Assembly: GCA_023416545.1 (NCBI GenBank)
Contig: JAEZHO010000239.1
Coordinates: forward strand, 1-16,857
Direction of reading: 5' to 3'
Source of the DNA: Pseudomonadota bacterium
GTDB taxonomy: Bacteria > Pseudomonadota > Alphaproteobacteria > Rhizobiales > Rhizobiaceae
DNA length: 16,857 nucleotides
The position numbers and the translations under genes are program-made. Below, one piece after another: positions 7,185 through 14,939 of this stretch (the first letter of the stretch is position 1; the number at the start of each line of letters is the position of its first letter). The notes under the pieces were generated by a model, which did no database searches, had not been told where the DNA came from, and saw only the letters and a program-made list of their open reading frames with translations.

Positions 7185-7476
7185 GCACGCCCCTTTTCGG
7201 AGGCAAGACAAATCATGAAAGCATTGGTATTTCAAGTGACATTTTGTGTGATATTTTTAATGATATAACACTAGGCAGCCTGCTCATTTGATGGGCTGCG
7301 AAAGTCTCCCGCCCGCCCACCAGGTGCGCATCGATTGTCCCGGAGAGTCCACGATCGGGCAGCATTCCGCCGTCCGGCCAGTAAGAAGGCTTGCTCTGAA
7401 AAACGGAATCAAACCGGAAGGATGAAGCGGTCAGCCAGGTGCCGGGACCGCGCCCACGGAGACACCTCAGAACCCC
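7185..7476. promoter_or_regulatory. 292-bp gap: leader and promoter region of the racemase unit, downstream of frcR
   Basis: No credible gene is seen here. Positions 7205-7275 are strikingly AT-rich for this genome and should hold the minus-strand promoter of the racemase unit. No -35/-10 pair is convincing. Within it are three TGAYAT repeats at exact 12-bp steps (7237, 7249, 7261), and an imperfect dyad with arms TGTGATAT (7247-7254) and ATATAACA (7263-7270). Next to it a GCAGCC/GGCTGC stem (7275-7280 with 7294-7299) could form a weak hairpin at the tail of frcR transcription. The rest (7300-7476) shows nothing recognisable. Confidence 0.55.
7237..7271. repeat. Three TGAYAT direct repeats with 12-bp period
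   Basis: TGACAT at 7237-7242, TGATAT at 7249-7254 and TGATAT at 7261-7266. The first two repeat units extend to similar 12-mers, GTGACATTTTGT and GTGATATTTTTA (9 of 12 identical). The array lies 50-90 bp upstream of the racemase start, a usual place for an activator or repressor site. Confidence 0.5.
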
Positions 7477-8715
7477 TCATATCTCCGAAATATCCTTGAA
7501 CAGGACGTTCTGGTCCACAAGGTACCGATCGAAGATCGGCAGGCTCGCTCCACCGATCGCCCGGGCGTGGGCCCCGACCTTGCCTTCGATGATATCGGGG
7601 ATGATGACACCCTGGAGGTCGAGGCGCGCGACCGCCTCGATGGTCGCCGTCACCAGCCGCCGCCGCACCCAGTGGGGAAAGCCTCCGTCGATGACCGCCG
7701 CACCGAAGTCGATGACGGAAGCGGCGGCGACGATGGCCTGCGCAAGCGCGGCCGCGCTGTCCTGTATCCAGACTTCCAGCGGCTCGCCGAAATCGATCCA
7801 GTCGTCCGCCGAATACCAGAGAGGCTTCGGGTCGATGCCGTTGGCGCGGAGAAGGTTCTCCAACACGAATATTGATGCAATATCCAGCAATTGCCGGGTC
7901 TCTCCATCCTTTCCCCTTACCGGCAGCGGACCAATGGCCCCTGCCGTTCCCGTTCGCCCCGAATAGACGGAGGAGTTCAGGACGACCCCGCCCCCGATGA
8001 AGGAACCGACGAACAGGTAGATGAAATCGGCATAGGAGGGGCCCGCGCCGAAAACCAATTCGGCACCGCAGGCACTGGTCGCGTCGTTCTGCAGGAAGAC
8101 CGGATAGCTGACCTTCGCCGCCACTTCGGCGTGGAGGTCGAAGGCACGCCATGCGTCCATGGCGCGCGGCGGCGCGCCAACCTCCTCGGCCCAGTTCCAC
8201 AGTTCGAAGGGCGCCGCGATCCCGATCCCGGCAATTCGCGCGCGCTGGTCCGCGGCGAGTTCCGCCTCCAGCTGGGAAATTCCCGAGATGATGATTTCCA
8301 TGATCTCGCCGGGTTGGGGATAGGCATATGTCTGGTGATGCTGGAGACGGATCCGCCCGACGAAATCGATGAGCACGAGGTCCGCGCTGCGCCGGCCGAT
8401 CTTCACGCCGAAGGAATAGACCGCGTCCGGGTTGAGCCGCATGGGAACGGAGGGCTGCCCCACCTTGCCGCGAACGGGATCCCCGCGCAGGAGCAATCCC
8501 TCGCTTTCGAGTGACCGCATGATCACCGAGACAGTCTGCGCCGAGAGCCCGCTCCGCCTCGTGATATCCGCCTTCGACAACGATCCGTGCAGCCGCAGAA
8601 GGGAGAGGACGAGGCGTTCGTTATAGGCCCGGACGCGAACCTGGTTCGCCCCGCCCGTCAGGGAGCCCTGGTAAGGCGGAGCGGAATGATGAGCGGCCCC
8701 TACCAAAACAGACAT
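7477..8715 (-). CDS. frcR: ROK-family transcriptional repressor of the fructose importer operon
   Basis: A 412-residue ROK regulator. An N-terminal winged helix (about 33-78, including SKADITRRSGLSAQTVS) is followed by a sugar-kinase-like ROK domain with ND at 210-211 and a glycine-rich GSFIGGG loop (237-243). Where sugar-phosphorylating ROK proteins read GExGH, this one reads GAIGP (259-263). The zinc-binding cysteine cluster is absent, so ligand recognition must differ from NagC/Mlc. I chose the ATG at 8715 because GGGGA precedes it by 7 nt; an in-frame ATG at 8742 is possible but lacks this. It is divergent from frcBCAK and shares its promoter region, as for frcR in S. meliloti (known). 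It probably represses frcBCAK in the absence of the sugar. Confidence 0.88.
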   Translation of the reverse strand: MSVLVGAAHHSAPPYQGSLTGGANQVRVRAYNERLVLSLLRLHGSLSKADITRRSGLSAQTVSVIMRSLESEGLLLRGDPVRGKVGQPSVPMRLNPDAVYSFGVKIGRRSADLVLIDFVGRIRLQHHQTYAYPQPGEIMEIIISGISQLEAELAADQRARIAGIGIAAPFELWNWAEEVGAPPRAMDAWRAFDLHAEVAAKVSYPVFLQNDATSACGAELVFGAGPSYADFIYLFVGSFIGGGVVLNSSVYSGRTGTAGAIGPLPVRGKDGETRQLLDIASIFVLENLLRANGIDPKPLWYSADDWIDFGEPLEVWIQDSAAALAQAIVAAASVIDFGAAVIDGGFPHWVRRRLVTATIEAVARLDLQGVIIPDIIEGKVGAHARAIGGASLPIFDRYLVDQNVLFKDISEI

Positions 8716-8733
8716 GCATTTTCCCCGTATCGC

Positions 8734-8752
8734 ACTTCGCATCGCGCGAAGT
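8734..8752. repeat. Inverted repeat in the frcR leader
   Basis: ACTTCGC (8734-8740) and GCGAAGT (8746-8752) are a perfect 7-bp inverted repeat with a 5-bp spacer. It lies 19 bp upstream of the frcR start. It could be an mRNA hairpin near the ribosome site or a second operator for autoregulation. Confidence 0.5.
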
Positions 8753-8764
8753 TTGCCACACCCG

Positions 8765-8792
8765 ATAAATAAATCAATCAGACTTATTTATT
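8765..8792. promoter_or_regulatory. AT-rich inverted repeat, candidate FrcR operator
   Basis: ATAAATAA (8765-8772) and TTATTTAT (8784-8791) are perfect 8-bp arms 11 bp apart. The sister pairing AATAAAT/ATTTATT reaches 8792. ROK repressors such as NagC and XylR are known to bind A+T-rich inverted repeats of this sort. The site covers the predicted frcR -10 and touches both -35 boxes, so one bound dimer could repress both directions. Confidence 0.65.
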
Positions 8793-8797
8793 GACAA
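8768..8797 (-). promoter_or_regulatory. Predicted promoter of frcR
   Basis: Reading the minus strand, TTGTCA (8797-8792) is a 5 of 6 match to the -35 box. After 18 bp it is followed by TTTATT (8773-8768), 4 of 6 for the -10. Its -35 overlaps the frcB -35 almost completely, so the two promoters should compete. Confidence 0.4.
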
Positions 8798-8821
8798 GAT
8801 GCAGGCGCCGGTCCTTAATAT
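8791..8821 (+). promoter_or_regulatory. Predicted promoter of frcBCAK
   Basis: A perfect -35 TTGACA at 8791-8796 is followed, after a rather long 19-bp spacer, by TAATAT (8816-8821, 4 of 6 matches to TATAAT). The -35 directly abuts the AT-rich inverted repeat. The transcript leader to the frcB start would be about 80 nt. Confidence 0.5.
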
Positions 8822-8844
8822 TTCCCGGGCTGGAGGGAACAAGG

Positions 8845-8864
8845 CAGGCCACACGGATGGCCTG
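8845..8864 (+). repeat. Hairpin in the frcB 5' leader
   Basis: CAGGCC (8845-8850) pairs with GGCCTG (8859-8864) around an 8-nt loop. A second small CCCC/GGGG hairpin sits at 8880-8890, just ahead of the GGGAGGAG ribosome site. These may stabilise the message. No T-tract follows, so this is not a terminator. Confidence 0.4.
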
Positions 8865-8911
8865 GAGGTTTTGCACGTGCCCCAAAGGGGTCGCTCTGGG
8901 AGGAGAGACAC

Positions 8912-9937
8912 ATGAGAAAATCGCTTATCGCAGCAGCCGCCGCAGCGCTTGCCATGGGGGTGGCCTTGTCCGCCCCGGCCAGGGCACAGGCAGTTTCCGC
9001 CTGCCTCATCACCAAGACGGACACCAATCCCTTCTTCGTGAAGATGAAGGAAGGCGCCACCGCCAAGGCCCAGGAGCTTGGCGTCAACCTGAAATCCTAC
9101 GCCGGCAAGATCGACGGCGACAGCGAAAGCCAGGTAGCGGCCATAGAGACCTGCATCGCTGATGGCGCGAAGGGCATTCTCATCACGGCGTCCGATACCA
9201 AGGGCATCGTTCCCGCGGTCCAGAAGGCGCGGGACGCGGGAATGCTGGTCATCGCGCTCGACACGCCGCTTGAGCCGATCGAATCCGCCGACATGACATT
9301 TGCGACGGACAACCTTCTTGCGGGCGAACTGATCGGCAAGTGGGCGGCGGCGACGCTCGGCGATGCCGCCAAGGAAGCCAGGATCGCCTTCCTCAACCTT
9401 ACGCCATCCCAGCCGTCGGTCGATGTCCTGCGCAACCAGGGCTTCATGAAGGGCTTCGGGATCGACGTGGCCGATATCAACAAGATCGGCGACGAAACCG
9501 ACCCGCGGATCGTCGGCCATGACGTCACGAACGGCAACGAGGAGGGCGGGCGAACCGCCATGGAAAACCTTCTCCAGAAGGATCCGACCATCAACGTCGT
9601 CCACACCATCAACGAACCTGCCGCCGCCGGCGCCTACGAAGCGCTGAAATCCGTCGGACGCGAAGCCGACGTCCTCGTCGTGTCCGTCGATGGCGGCTGC
9701 CCGGGGGTCAGGAACGTGGCAGAGGGGGTCATCGGCGCCACCTCCCAGCAGTATCCGCTGCTGATGGCGTCCATGGGCATCGAGGCGATCAAGGCGTTTG
9801 CCGATACCGGCAAGAAGCCGGAAGCGACCGAAGGCAAGAACTTCTTCGACACCGGTGTCGCGCTCGTCACGGACAAGCCGGTGGACGGTCTGGAATCGAT
9901 CGACACGGAGGAAGGCATGGAAAAATGCTGGGGCTAG
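8912..9937 (+). CDS. frcB: Fructose ABC importer periplasmic binding protein FrcB
   Basis: A 341-residue periplasmic sugar-binding protein of the CUT2 (ribose/fructose/xylose) type. The Sec signal is MRKS, an Ala-rich hydrophobic core, and cleavage near APARA|QA (25/26). The mature protein opens with CLITKTDTNPFFVKMK, the classic first sugar-binding strand. DTPLEP (about 110-115), HTINEPAAAGAYEAL and VSVDGGCPG follow. The motif set and the ending MEKCWG match FrcB of S. meliloti as I remember it, where FrcB serves fructose, mannose and ribose (known). A strong GGGAGGAG lies 6 nt before the ATG. It is the first gene of frcBCAK, and the hairpin after it may keep its mRNA more abundant than that of the membrane parts. 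Confidence 0.93.
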   Translation: MRKSLIAAAAAALAMGVALSAPARAQAVSACLITKTDTNPFFVKMKEGATAKAQELGVNLKSYAGKIDGDSESQVAAIETCIADGAKGILITASDTKGIVPAVQKARDAGMLVIALDTPLEPIESADMTFATDNLLAGELIGKWAAATLGDAAKEARIAFLNLTPSQPSVDVLRNQGFMKGFGIDVADINKIGDETDPRIVGHDVTNGNEEGGRTAMENLLQKDPTINVVHTINEPAAAGAYEALKSVGREADVLVVSVDGGCPGVRNVAEGVIGATSQQYPLLMASMGIEAIKAFADTGKKPEATEGKNFFDTGVALVTDKPVDGLESIDTEEGMEKCWG

Positions 9938-9958
9938 GAACGGCCTGACACGCGAAAG

Positions 9959-9981
9959 GAAGGGCGCCCAGGTCGCCCTTC
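9959..9981 (+). repeat. Stem-loop in the frcB-frcC intercistronic gap
   Basis: GAAGGGCG (9959-9966) pairs perfectly with CGCCCTTC (9974-9981) around a 7-nt loop, 22 nt past the frcB stop. It has no T-tract, so it is more likely an mRNA 3'-end stabiliser or processing site than a full terminator. A weaker GCAGGG/CCCTGC pair lies at 9989-9994 and 10015-10020. The gap to frcC is 155 nt and has no credible gene. Confidence 0.6.
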
Positions 9982-10092
9982 ATCGCCGGCAGGGTATGCG
10001 GGAAGCGGTTCGCGCCCTGCACAAGGCCTGCCGAAGCGGTCGCGAGCCGAAACCCTGCCTGTTCCGCCAACGCCTCAGACGGGAGGTACACG

Positions 10093-11175
10093 ATGAGCGA
10101 GCCACAGTCTGCGGCCCATCCGCATCACGACTACGAGAAGGTCCTCCCGGAGGGTTCTGGCCAGGTCGCGTCGTTTGACCTGCATGAGAAAACGCTTCTC
10201 CAGAAGTGCCAGCACTACCTGCATTCCAATCCCGCCGCCGTCCCCCTGATCGTGCTTGTGTTCTCGGTCGCGGTCTTCGGCGTCCTCCTGGGCAGCAAGT
10301 TCTTCTCGGCCTTCACGTTGACGCTGATCCTGCAGCAGGTCGCGATCGTCGGCATCGTCGGCGCAGCCCAGACGCTCGTCATCCTCACCGCCGGGATCGA
10401 CCTTTCGGTCGGCGCAATCATGGTGCTCTCCTCGGTGGTGATGGGGCAGTTCACCTTCCGCTACGGTCTCCCGCCGACGCTTTCGATCCTCTGCGGACTG
10501 GCGGTCGGCGCCTTCTGCGGCTGGATCAACGGACAGCTCGTCGCGCGGATGAAGCTTCCCCCCTTCATCGTGACGCTCGGCATGTGGCAGATCGTTCTGG
10601 CCACCAACTTCCTTTATTCCGCCAACGAGACCATCCGCTCGCAGGATATCGCGCAGCAGGCCCCCATCCTGCAGTTCTTTGGCCACAGCCTTCGGATCGG
10701 CGGCGCGGTCTTCACCTATGGCGTCATCGGCATGGTGCTGCTCGTGGCGCTTCTCTGGTACATGCTGAACCGGACGGCCTGGGGACGCCATGTCTATGCG
10801 GTAGGCGACGACCCGGATGCGGCGGAACTCGCGGGCGTCAACGTCCGTCGCATGCTGGTAGCCGTCTACACCCTGTCCGGCCTCATTTGCGGCTTCGCCG
10901 GCTGGGTCCTCATCGGTCGGATCGGATCGGTGTCGCCGACCGCCGGACAGTTCGCGAACATCGAATCGATCACCGCGGTCGTCATCGGCGGCATCTCTCT
11001 CTTCGGCGGTCGCGGCTCCATCCTCGGCATGCTCTTCGGGGCGCTGATCGTCGGCGTCTTCTCGCTCGGCCTGCGCCTGATCGGCACCGATCCCCAATGG
11101 ACCTATCTGTTGATCGGCGTGCTGATCATCACGGCCGTGGCGATCGACCAGTGGATTAGAAGGGTAGCAGGCTGA
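10093..11175 (+). CDS. frcC: Fructose ABC importer permease FrcC
   Basis: A 360-residue inner-membrane permease of the RbsC/CUT2 type, with a cytoplasmic N-terminal stretch of about 48 residues followed by eight to ten hydrophobic segments. Family signatures are LTAGIDLSVGA (about 98-108), the cytoplasmic coupling stretch GRHVYAVGDDPDAAELAGV and GGISLFGGRGS before the last helices. The long hydrophilic N-terminus is a feature of FrcC compared with RbsC (about 320). GGGAGG lies 6 nt before the ATG. The stop overlaps the frcA start by one base (TGATG). It should form a homodimer that works with FrcB and FrcA in fructose uptake. Confidence 0.92.
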   Translation: MSEPQSAAHPHHDYEKVLPEGSGQVASFDLHEKTLLQKCQHYLHSNPAAVPLIVLVFSVAVFGVLLGSKFFSAFTLTLILQQVAIVGIVGAAQTLVILTAGIDLSVGAIMVLSSVVMGQFTFRYGLPPTLSILCGLAVGAFCGWINGQLVARMKLPPFIVTLGMWQIVLATNFLYSANETIRSQDIAQQAPILQFFGHSLRIGGAVFTYGVIGMVLLVALLWYMLNRTAWGRHVYAVGDDPDAAELAGVNVRRMLVAVYTLSGLICGFAGWVLIGRIGSVSPTAGQFANIESITAVVIGGISLFGGRGSILGMLFGALIVGVFSLGLRLIGTDPQWTYLLIGVLIITAVAIDQWIRRVAG

Positions 11176-11957
11176 TGAACGTCGAACCCACTCTCAGCGC
11201 CCGCGGCCTCGTCAAGCGTTTCGGTCGCGTCACCGCGCTCGACAATGCCGATTTCGATCTCTACCCGGGCGAAATCCTGGCGGTGATCGGCGATAACGGC
11301 GCCGGGAAATCGTCGATGATCAAGGCGATTTCCGGCGCCCTCACCCCGGATGAGGGCGAGATCCGGGTCGAGGGCAGGCCGGTGCAGTTCCGCTCGCCCA
11401 TCGAGGCACGCAAGGCCGGCATCGAGACGGTCTATCAGAACCTCGCCCTCTCCCCCGCACTTTCCATTGCAGACAACATGTTTCTCGGCCGCGAATTGCG
11501 AAAGCCCGGGATCGTCGGAAAATGGTTCCGCAAGCTTGATCGCACCGCCATGGAGCGCTTTGCCCGCGACAAGCTCTCCGAACTCGGCCTGATGACGATA
11601 CAGAACATCAACCAGGCCGTCGAAACACTCTCCGGCGGCCAGCGCCAGGGCGTGGCGGTCGCGCGGGCGGCGGCCTTCGGTTCGAAGGTCATCATCCTGG
11701 ACGAGCCGACGGCCGCACTCGGCGTCAAGGAAAGCCGCCGGGTCCTCGAACTCCTTCTGGACGTGCGCCGCCGCGGCATTCCGATTGCGCTCATCTCCCA
11801 CAATATGCCCCACGTCTTCGAGGTCGCGGATCGCATCCACGTCCATCGCCTCGGACGACGACTGTGCGTGATCGATCCGAAGGAATACACCATGTCCGAT
11901 GCGGTGGCCTTTATGACGGGCGCAAAGACGCCGCCGACCGAAACCATTGCCCCATGA
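11175..11957 (+). CDS. frcA: Fructose ABC importer ATP-binding protein FrcA
   Basis: A 260-residue cytoplasmic ATPase with Walker A GDNGAGKS (39-46), Q-loop YQNL (87-90), signature LSGGQ (152-156), Walker B VIILDEP (172-178) and the switch histidine H209 (ISHNM). It has one ATPase domain, whereas most CUT2 sugar importers (RbsA, XylG) have two fused domains of about 500 residues. The single domain is characteristic of Frc (known) and means a homodimer must form. It overlaps frcC by one base and frcK by four bases (ATGA). The C-terminus ends in a short Pro/Thr-rich tail. Confidence 0.93.
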   Translation: MNVEPTLSARGLVKRFGRVTALDNADFDLYPGEILAVIGDNGAGKSSMIKAISGALTPDEGEIRVEGRPVQFRSPIEARKAGIETVYQNLALSPALSIADNMFLGRELRKPGIVGKWFRKLDRTAMERFARDKLSELGLMTIQNINQAVETLSGGQRQGVAVARAAAFGSKVIILDEPTAALGVKESRRVLELLLDVRRRGIPIALISHNMPHVFEVADRIHVHRLGRRLCVIDPKEYTMSDAVAFMTGAKTPPTETIAP

Positions 11958-12577
11958 GTTCGCGCGTCGAAACCGTCGCGGCCGGCATCCTTGCCGCGGC
12001 TGAAGGCAAGACGCGCTTCATCGTCGCCATTGCCGGCCCTCCCGGCGCCGGCAAGTCCACCTTCGTCGAGGACCTGTCCGCCACCTTGGGAGGCCTCGGT
12101 TCGTCGGCGAAGATCGTGCCGATGGACGGCTTCCACCTGGATGATGCCGTGCTGCGCGAACGGGGGCTCCTGGCGCGGAAGGGCGCACCCGAAACCTTCG
12201 ATGCCCGGGGCCTTGTGGATATCGTTCGCGCCATCCGGGCCGCCCGCGAGGACGTCTTCGTTCCTCTCTTCGACCGTTCGCGGGAGCTTGCGATCGCCGC
12301 CGCACGGGCCGTGACGCCAAAGGACCGGATCATCCTGCTCGAGGGCAATTACCTGTTGCTCGACCAGAACCCCTGGCGGCAACTCCCCGCGCTCGTGGAC
12401 CACACGATCATGCTCATGCCCCCCGAGGACATCCTGCGGGAGAGGCTGATGCGACGGTGGCTGGACCTCGGAATGCCGGAAGAAGAGGCCCGCGCCAAGG
12501 TGATGGAAAACGACCTGCCCAATGGCTCTGTCGTCAGGGCCCGAAGCCGCACCGCCGACGTCACGCTGTATCGATAG
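11954..12577 (+). CDS. frcK: P-loop kinase FrcK, uridine kinase-like fold, sugar/nucleoside kinase candidate
   Basis: A 207-residue cytoplasmic protein with Walker A GPPGAGKST (28-36), DGFH (58-61) and RKGAPETFD (75-83), the signature set of the uridine kinase/pantothenate kinase-like group containing FrcK. An LLEGNYLLLD segment follows near 128-137. An upstream in-frame ATG (11864) exists but lies inside frcA. The chosen ATG overlaps the frcA stop (ATGA), which suits translational coupling. FrcK is encoded last in the S. meliloti frc operon (known), where it is thought to phosphorylate a sugar or derivative. No substrate can be read here. It is convergent with the hydantoinase gene, 59 nt apart. 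Confidence 0.88.
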   Translation: MSSRVETVAAGILAAAEGKTRFIVAIAGPPGAGKSTFVEDLSATLGGLGSSAKIVPMDGFHLDDAVLRERGLLARKGAPETFDARGLVDIVRAIRAAREDVFVPLFDRSRELAIAAARAVTPKDRIILLEGNYLLLDQNPWRQLPALVDHTIMLMPPEDILRERLMRRWLDLGMPEEEARAKVMENDLPNGSVVRARSRTADVTLYR

Positions 12578-12599
12578 TTACGACCGCACGCTGTCGGGA

Positions 12600-12615
12600 C
12601 CGGAGCCGCATCCGG
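12600..12615. terminator. Weak hairpin between convergent frcK and hydantoinase genes
   Basis: CCGGA (12600-12604) and TCCGG (12611-12615) form a 5-bp stem with a 6-nt loop in the 59-nt gap. There is no T-run on either side, so it is at best a weak bidirectional terminator. Confidence 0.25.
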
Positions 12616-12636
12616 CACTCTCCTTGTCGAGCAGCA

Positions 12637-14040
12637 TCACGAGACATAGTCACTCTCGTGGCGCGACAGGATCTGGCCGTGCCACTTCCCCCCGACGATC
12701 TTGCCGTCGTCCATCACTACCATGCCGCGGGCAATCGTCATCACCGGCCAGCCCGTCACCTCGAAGCCTTCCCAGGGCGTATAGTCGGAACCGTGATGGA
12801 GGATCTCCTGCCGGATCGTCTCCCGACGGTTCGGGTCCCAGAGAGCGATGTCGGCGTCGAAGCCTATGCCGATCGAGCCCTTGCGTGGATAGAGCCCGTA
12901 CATTTTGGCGTGGTTGGTTGCGGACAGCTCCACGAATTTCTGCGGCGTGATGCGTCCCTTGGATACCCCTTCCGAAAACAGGATCGGCAACCTCGTCTCG
13001 ACCCCCGGAATACCGTTCGGCACCCAGCGGAAAGACGTACGCCCCTTTTCGTTCAGCTTCCCGTCGGCGGCATCATAGCGGAACGGGCAATGGTCGGAGG
13101 AAAACGTGTGGAATACGCCCTGGGTGATGCCCTCCCAGATGGCGTCCTGGCTTGCCCTGTCGCGCGGCGGCGGCGAACAGACATACTTCGCGCCCTCCAT
13201 GTTCAGGCCCTTGAGGTCCTCGGCAGTCAGCGTGATGTATTGGGGGCACGTTTCGCCGTAGACCTTCAGGCCGCGTTGCTGCGCCCAGCGGATCTGCTCC
13301 ATCGCCTCGCGGCCGGAGACATGCACGACCATCATCGGCACGTCGATCAGTTCGGCATGGCTTATCGCCCGGTGGGTGGCTTCCCGCTCGATGACCTCAG
13401 GCCGTGACACGGCGTGGTAATACGGTTGCGTCTTGCCCGCGCGCTCCAGCCGCTCGGTCATGAACTTAATCGTGTCGTATCCCTCGCAGTGGACCATCAC
13501 GAGCGCTCGCTCGTCGCGAGCCACCTCGAAGACCTCCAGCAACTGGCGGTCGCTGAGAACAAGGTCATCATAGGTCATGAACACCTTGAAGGACGTGTAC
13601 CCGTCCTTCACCAGCGCGGGCAGTTCCTGTCCCAGCACGGCGGGAGTTGGATCGGAAATGATCAGGTGAAAGGAGGTGTCGATATGGCACTCGCCTTCAG
13701 CCAGGCGCCGATATTCCTCCACGGACTGGCGCAACGAGGTTCCCCGTTGCTGCAGGGCGAAGGGCATGATGCAGGTATTTCCTCCCGCCGCAGCCGAGGC
13801 AGTGGCGGATGCAAAATCGTCGGCCAGCGTGATGCCCGGTCCCTGCGGCTGGGCGACATGGACATGGCTGTCTATCCCGCCGGGCATGACATAGAGGCCC
13901 GTCGCATCGATCTCGCGCGCGGCCGCACCGACCGCGCCTGCGATCACTGCAATGCGCTCCCCGGCGATCCCGATGTCCGCCTTGTACATATCGGTTGCAG
14001 TCACGATCGTGCCGCCGCGTATGGCGAGATCCAAAGTCAT
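12637..14040 (-). CDS. hydA: D-hydantoinase / dihydropyrimidinase
   Basis: A 467-residue zinc amidohydrolase that opens 5-substituted hydantoins or dihydropyrimidines to N-carbamoyl acids. All metal ligands are readable: H59 and H61 (DSHVH), carboxylated K152 (SFKVFMTYDD), H184 (VMVHCEG), H240 (VVHVSGRE) and D316 (SSDHCPF). Tyr157 is at the place of the substrate-gate Tyr, and GIPGVE (343-348) is typical of the group. Length fits the family (about 460-480). AGGAG lies 8 nt ahead of the ATG. It lies 101 nt downstream of the GntR gene in the same direction, so they may share a transcript. The enzyme yields a carbamoyl compound, but no carbamoylase gene is in the window. Hydantoinase and dihydropyrimidinase cannot be separated from sequence. 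Confidence 0.92.
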   Translation of the reverse strand: MTLDLAIRGGTIVTATDMYKADIGIAGERIAVIAGAVGAAAREIDATGLYVMPGGIDSHVHVAQPQGPGITLADDFASATASAAAGGNTCIMPFALQQRGTSLRQSVEEYRRLAEGECHIDTSFHLIISDPTPAVLGQELPALVKDGYTSFKVFMTYDDLVLSDRQLLEVFEVARDERALVMVHCEGYDTIKFMTERLERAGKTQPYYHAVSRPEVIEREATHRAISHAELIDVPMMVVHVSGREAMEQIRWAQQRGLKVYGETCPQYITLTAEDLKGLNMEGAKYVCSPPPRDRASQDAIWEGITQGVFHTFSSDHCPFRYDAADGKLNEKGRTSFRWVPNGIPGVETRLPILFSEGVSKGRITPQKFVELSATNHAKMYGLYPRKGSIGIGFDADIALWDPNRRETIRQEILHHGSDYTPWEGFEVTGWPVMTIARGMVVMDDGKIVGGKWHGQILSRHESDYVS

Positions 14041-14141
14041 CAGGCAAGCTCCTATAGGTATCGGGGATGTAAGGGGTCAGCCATGTTGCCGGCCAAGGTT
14101 TCCCGCCAATGCGGTGGCGATGGCATGCAGGCGCAGCAATA

Positions 14142-14834
14142 CTAGGGTGCAAGCCCCGCGCATCGTGCCGTGTTGCCGATGTGGTTTTCCATTTCGTGAC
14201 GAGCAGCCGATCCGTCATTGGCCCTGAGTGCCGCAATGATCCGCCGGTGTTCCGCGATGGATTGGCTCATTCGCTGGGGATCGGTAATCGGTATCGGTTG
14301 GCGCTGTGTCTCCGTCAGTTGATCCCTGACGGTCTGGTACAGCGCCTTGAGCATGGAATTGGAGCAGGCGGAGACGATCGTCCCGTGGAAAAGGAGGTCG
14401 GCTTCGACATTGCTGACCAGATCCTGCCTCGACCAGGCCTCTTCCATCGTTCGCGTCGCGTTCTCCATGGCATCCAGTTGCAGGTGGGTCAGCCTGCCGG
14501 CGGACAGTCGCGCGATCTCTCCTTCCAGGAGAATGCGGGTCTGGAAGACGTCGAAGGCCGGATAGCTGTCGGAGTAGCGCCACGGCGCCATGTGTCCCGG
14601 TTCCCGCTGGGCCCCCGTTGCAGACACGAACGTGCCTCTGCCTGCCTCCGTCGTCAGAAGGCCGAGTGTTTCAAGCGTCAGCAGCGCTTCGCGAAGCGAT
14701 GCCCGGCTGATCCCGAACCTCTTCGCGAACTCCCGCTGCGACGGAATCTTGTCTCCCGCCTTGAGCGCGCCGCTCTGGATCATCGTCTGGATCTCCCGAG
14801 CCACCGATTGTGGAACGAGCGTCTTGTTAAACAT
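14142..14834 (-). CDS. FadR/FCD-type GntR transcriptional regulator
   Basis: A 230-residue regulator with an N-terminal winged helix of the GntR type (about 10-70; KIPSQREFAKRFGISR) and a C-terminal FCD helical domain. Candidate metal/ligand residues are D146 and H150 (EADLLFH), H196 (AEHRRI) and H218 (ENHIG). The in-frame reading extends upstream to 15272, but that part runs antisense through the binding protein gene. I therefore start at the ATG at 14834, at the expected GntR N-terminus. The gene is upstream of the hydantoinase gene and divergent from the importer. A 15-bp FadR-like palindrome in the divergent region suggests it controls both (inference). FCD regulators are normally relieved by a small carboxylic ligand. 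Confidence 0.9.
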   Translation of the reverse strand: MFNKTLVPQSVAREIQTMIQSGALKAGDKIPSQREFAKRFGISRASLREALLTLETLGLLTTEAGRGTFVSATGAQREPGHMAPWRYSDSYPAFDVFQTRILLEGEIARLSAGRLTHLQLDAMENATRTMEEAWSRQDLVSNVEADLLFHGTIVSACSNSMLKALYQTVRDQLTETQRQPIPITDPQRMSQSIAEHRRIIAALRANDGSAARHEMENHIGNTARCAGLAP

Positions 14835-14900
14835 GTCATCCGCCTCGTTTGCTATTTCCCCCGGCAGCGTATTTTTCCACCTGCCATCTTGCAAAGAGGA

Positions 14901-14913
14901 AACCAACGTGGTT
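14901..14913. promoter_or_regulatory. Dyad AACCA-N3-TGGTT
   Basis: A perfect 5-bp inverted repeat with ACG spacer, 11 bp left of the main palindrome. Its half-sites are in the opposite order (ACCA then TGGT), so it may be an auxiliary contact or chance. Confidence 0.35.
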
Positions 14914-14924
14914 CCTTTGGCCTT

Positions 14925-14939
14925 ACTGGTCTGACCAGT
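14925..14939. promoter_or_regulatory. 15-bp FadR/FCD-type palindrome, candidate operator
   Basis: ACTGGTCTGACCAGT is a perfect inverted repeat around its central T, with the TGGT-N3-ACCA core known for FadR-type regulators. An overlapping half-site GTCGGACCA follows at 14938-14946. It lies 85 bp from the GntR start and 46 bp from the binding protein start. Confidence 0.8.

Noticed and set aside
7185..7235. Upstream ATG giving a 236-residue racemase
   Set aside because: The extra 17 residues are not family-like and the inner ATG has a better ribosome site.
10075..11097. 340-codon minus-strand frame opposite frcC
   Set aside because: Extremely Asp/Glu/Arg/His-rich translation produced by reading a hydrophobic membrane protein gene backwards.
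11435..12403. Minus-strand frame across frcA and frcK
   Set aside because: Overlaps two genes with complete Walker motifs on the other strand; no domain visible.
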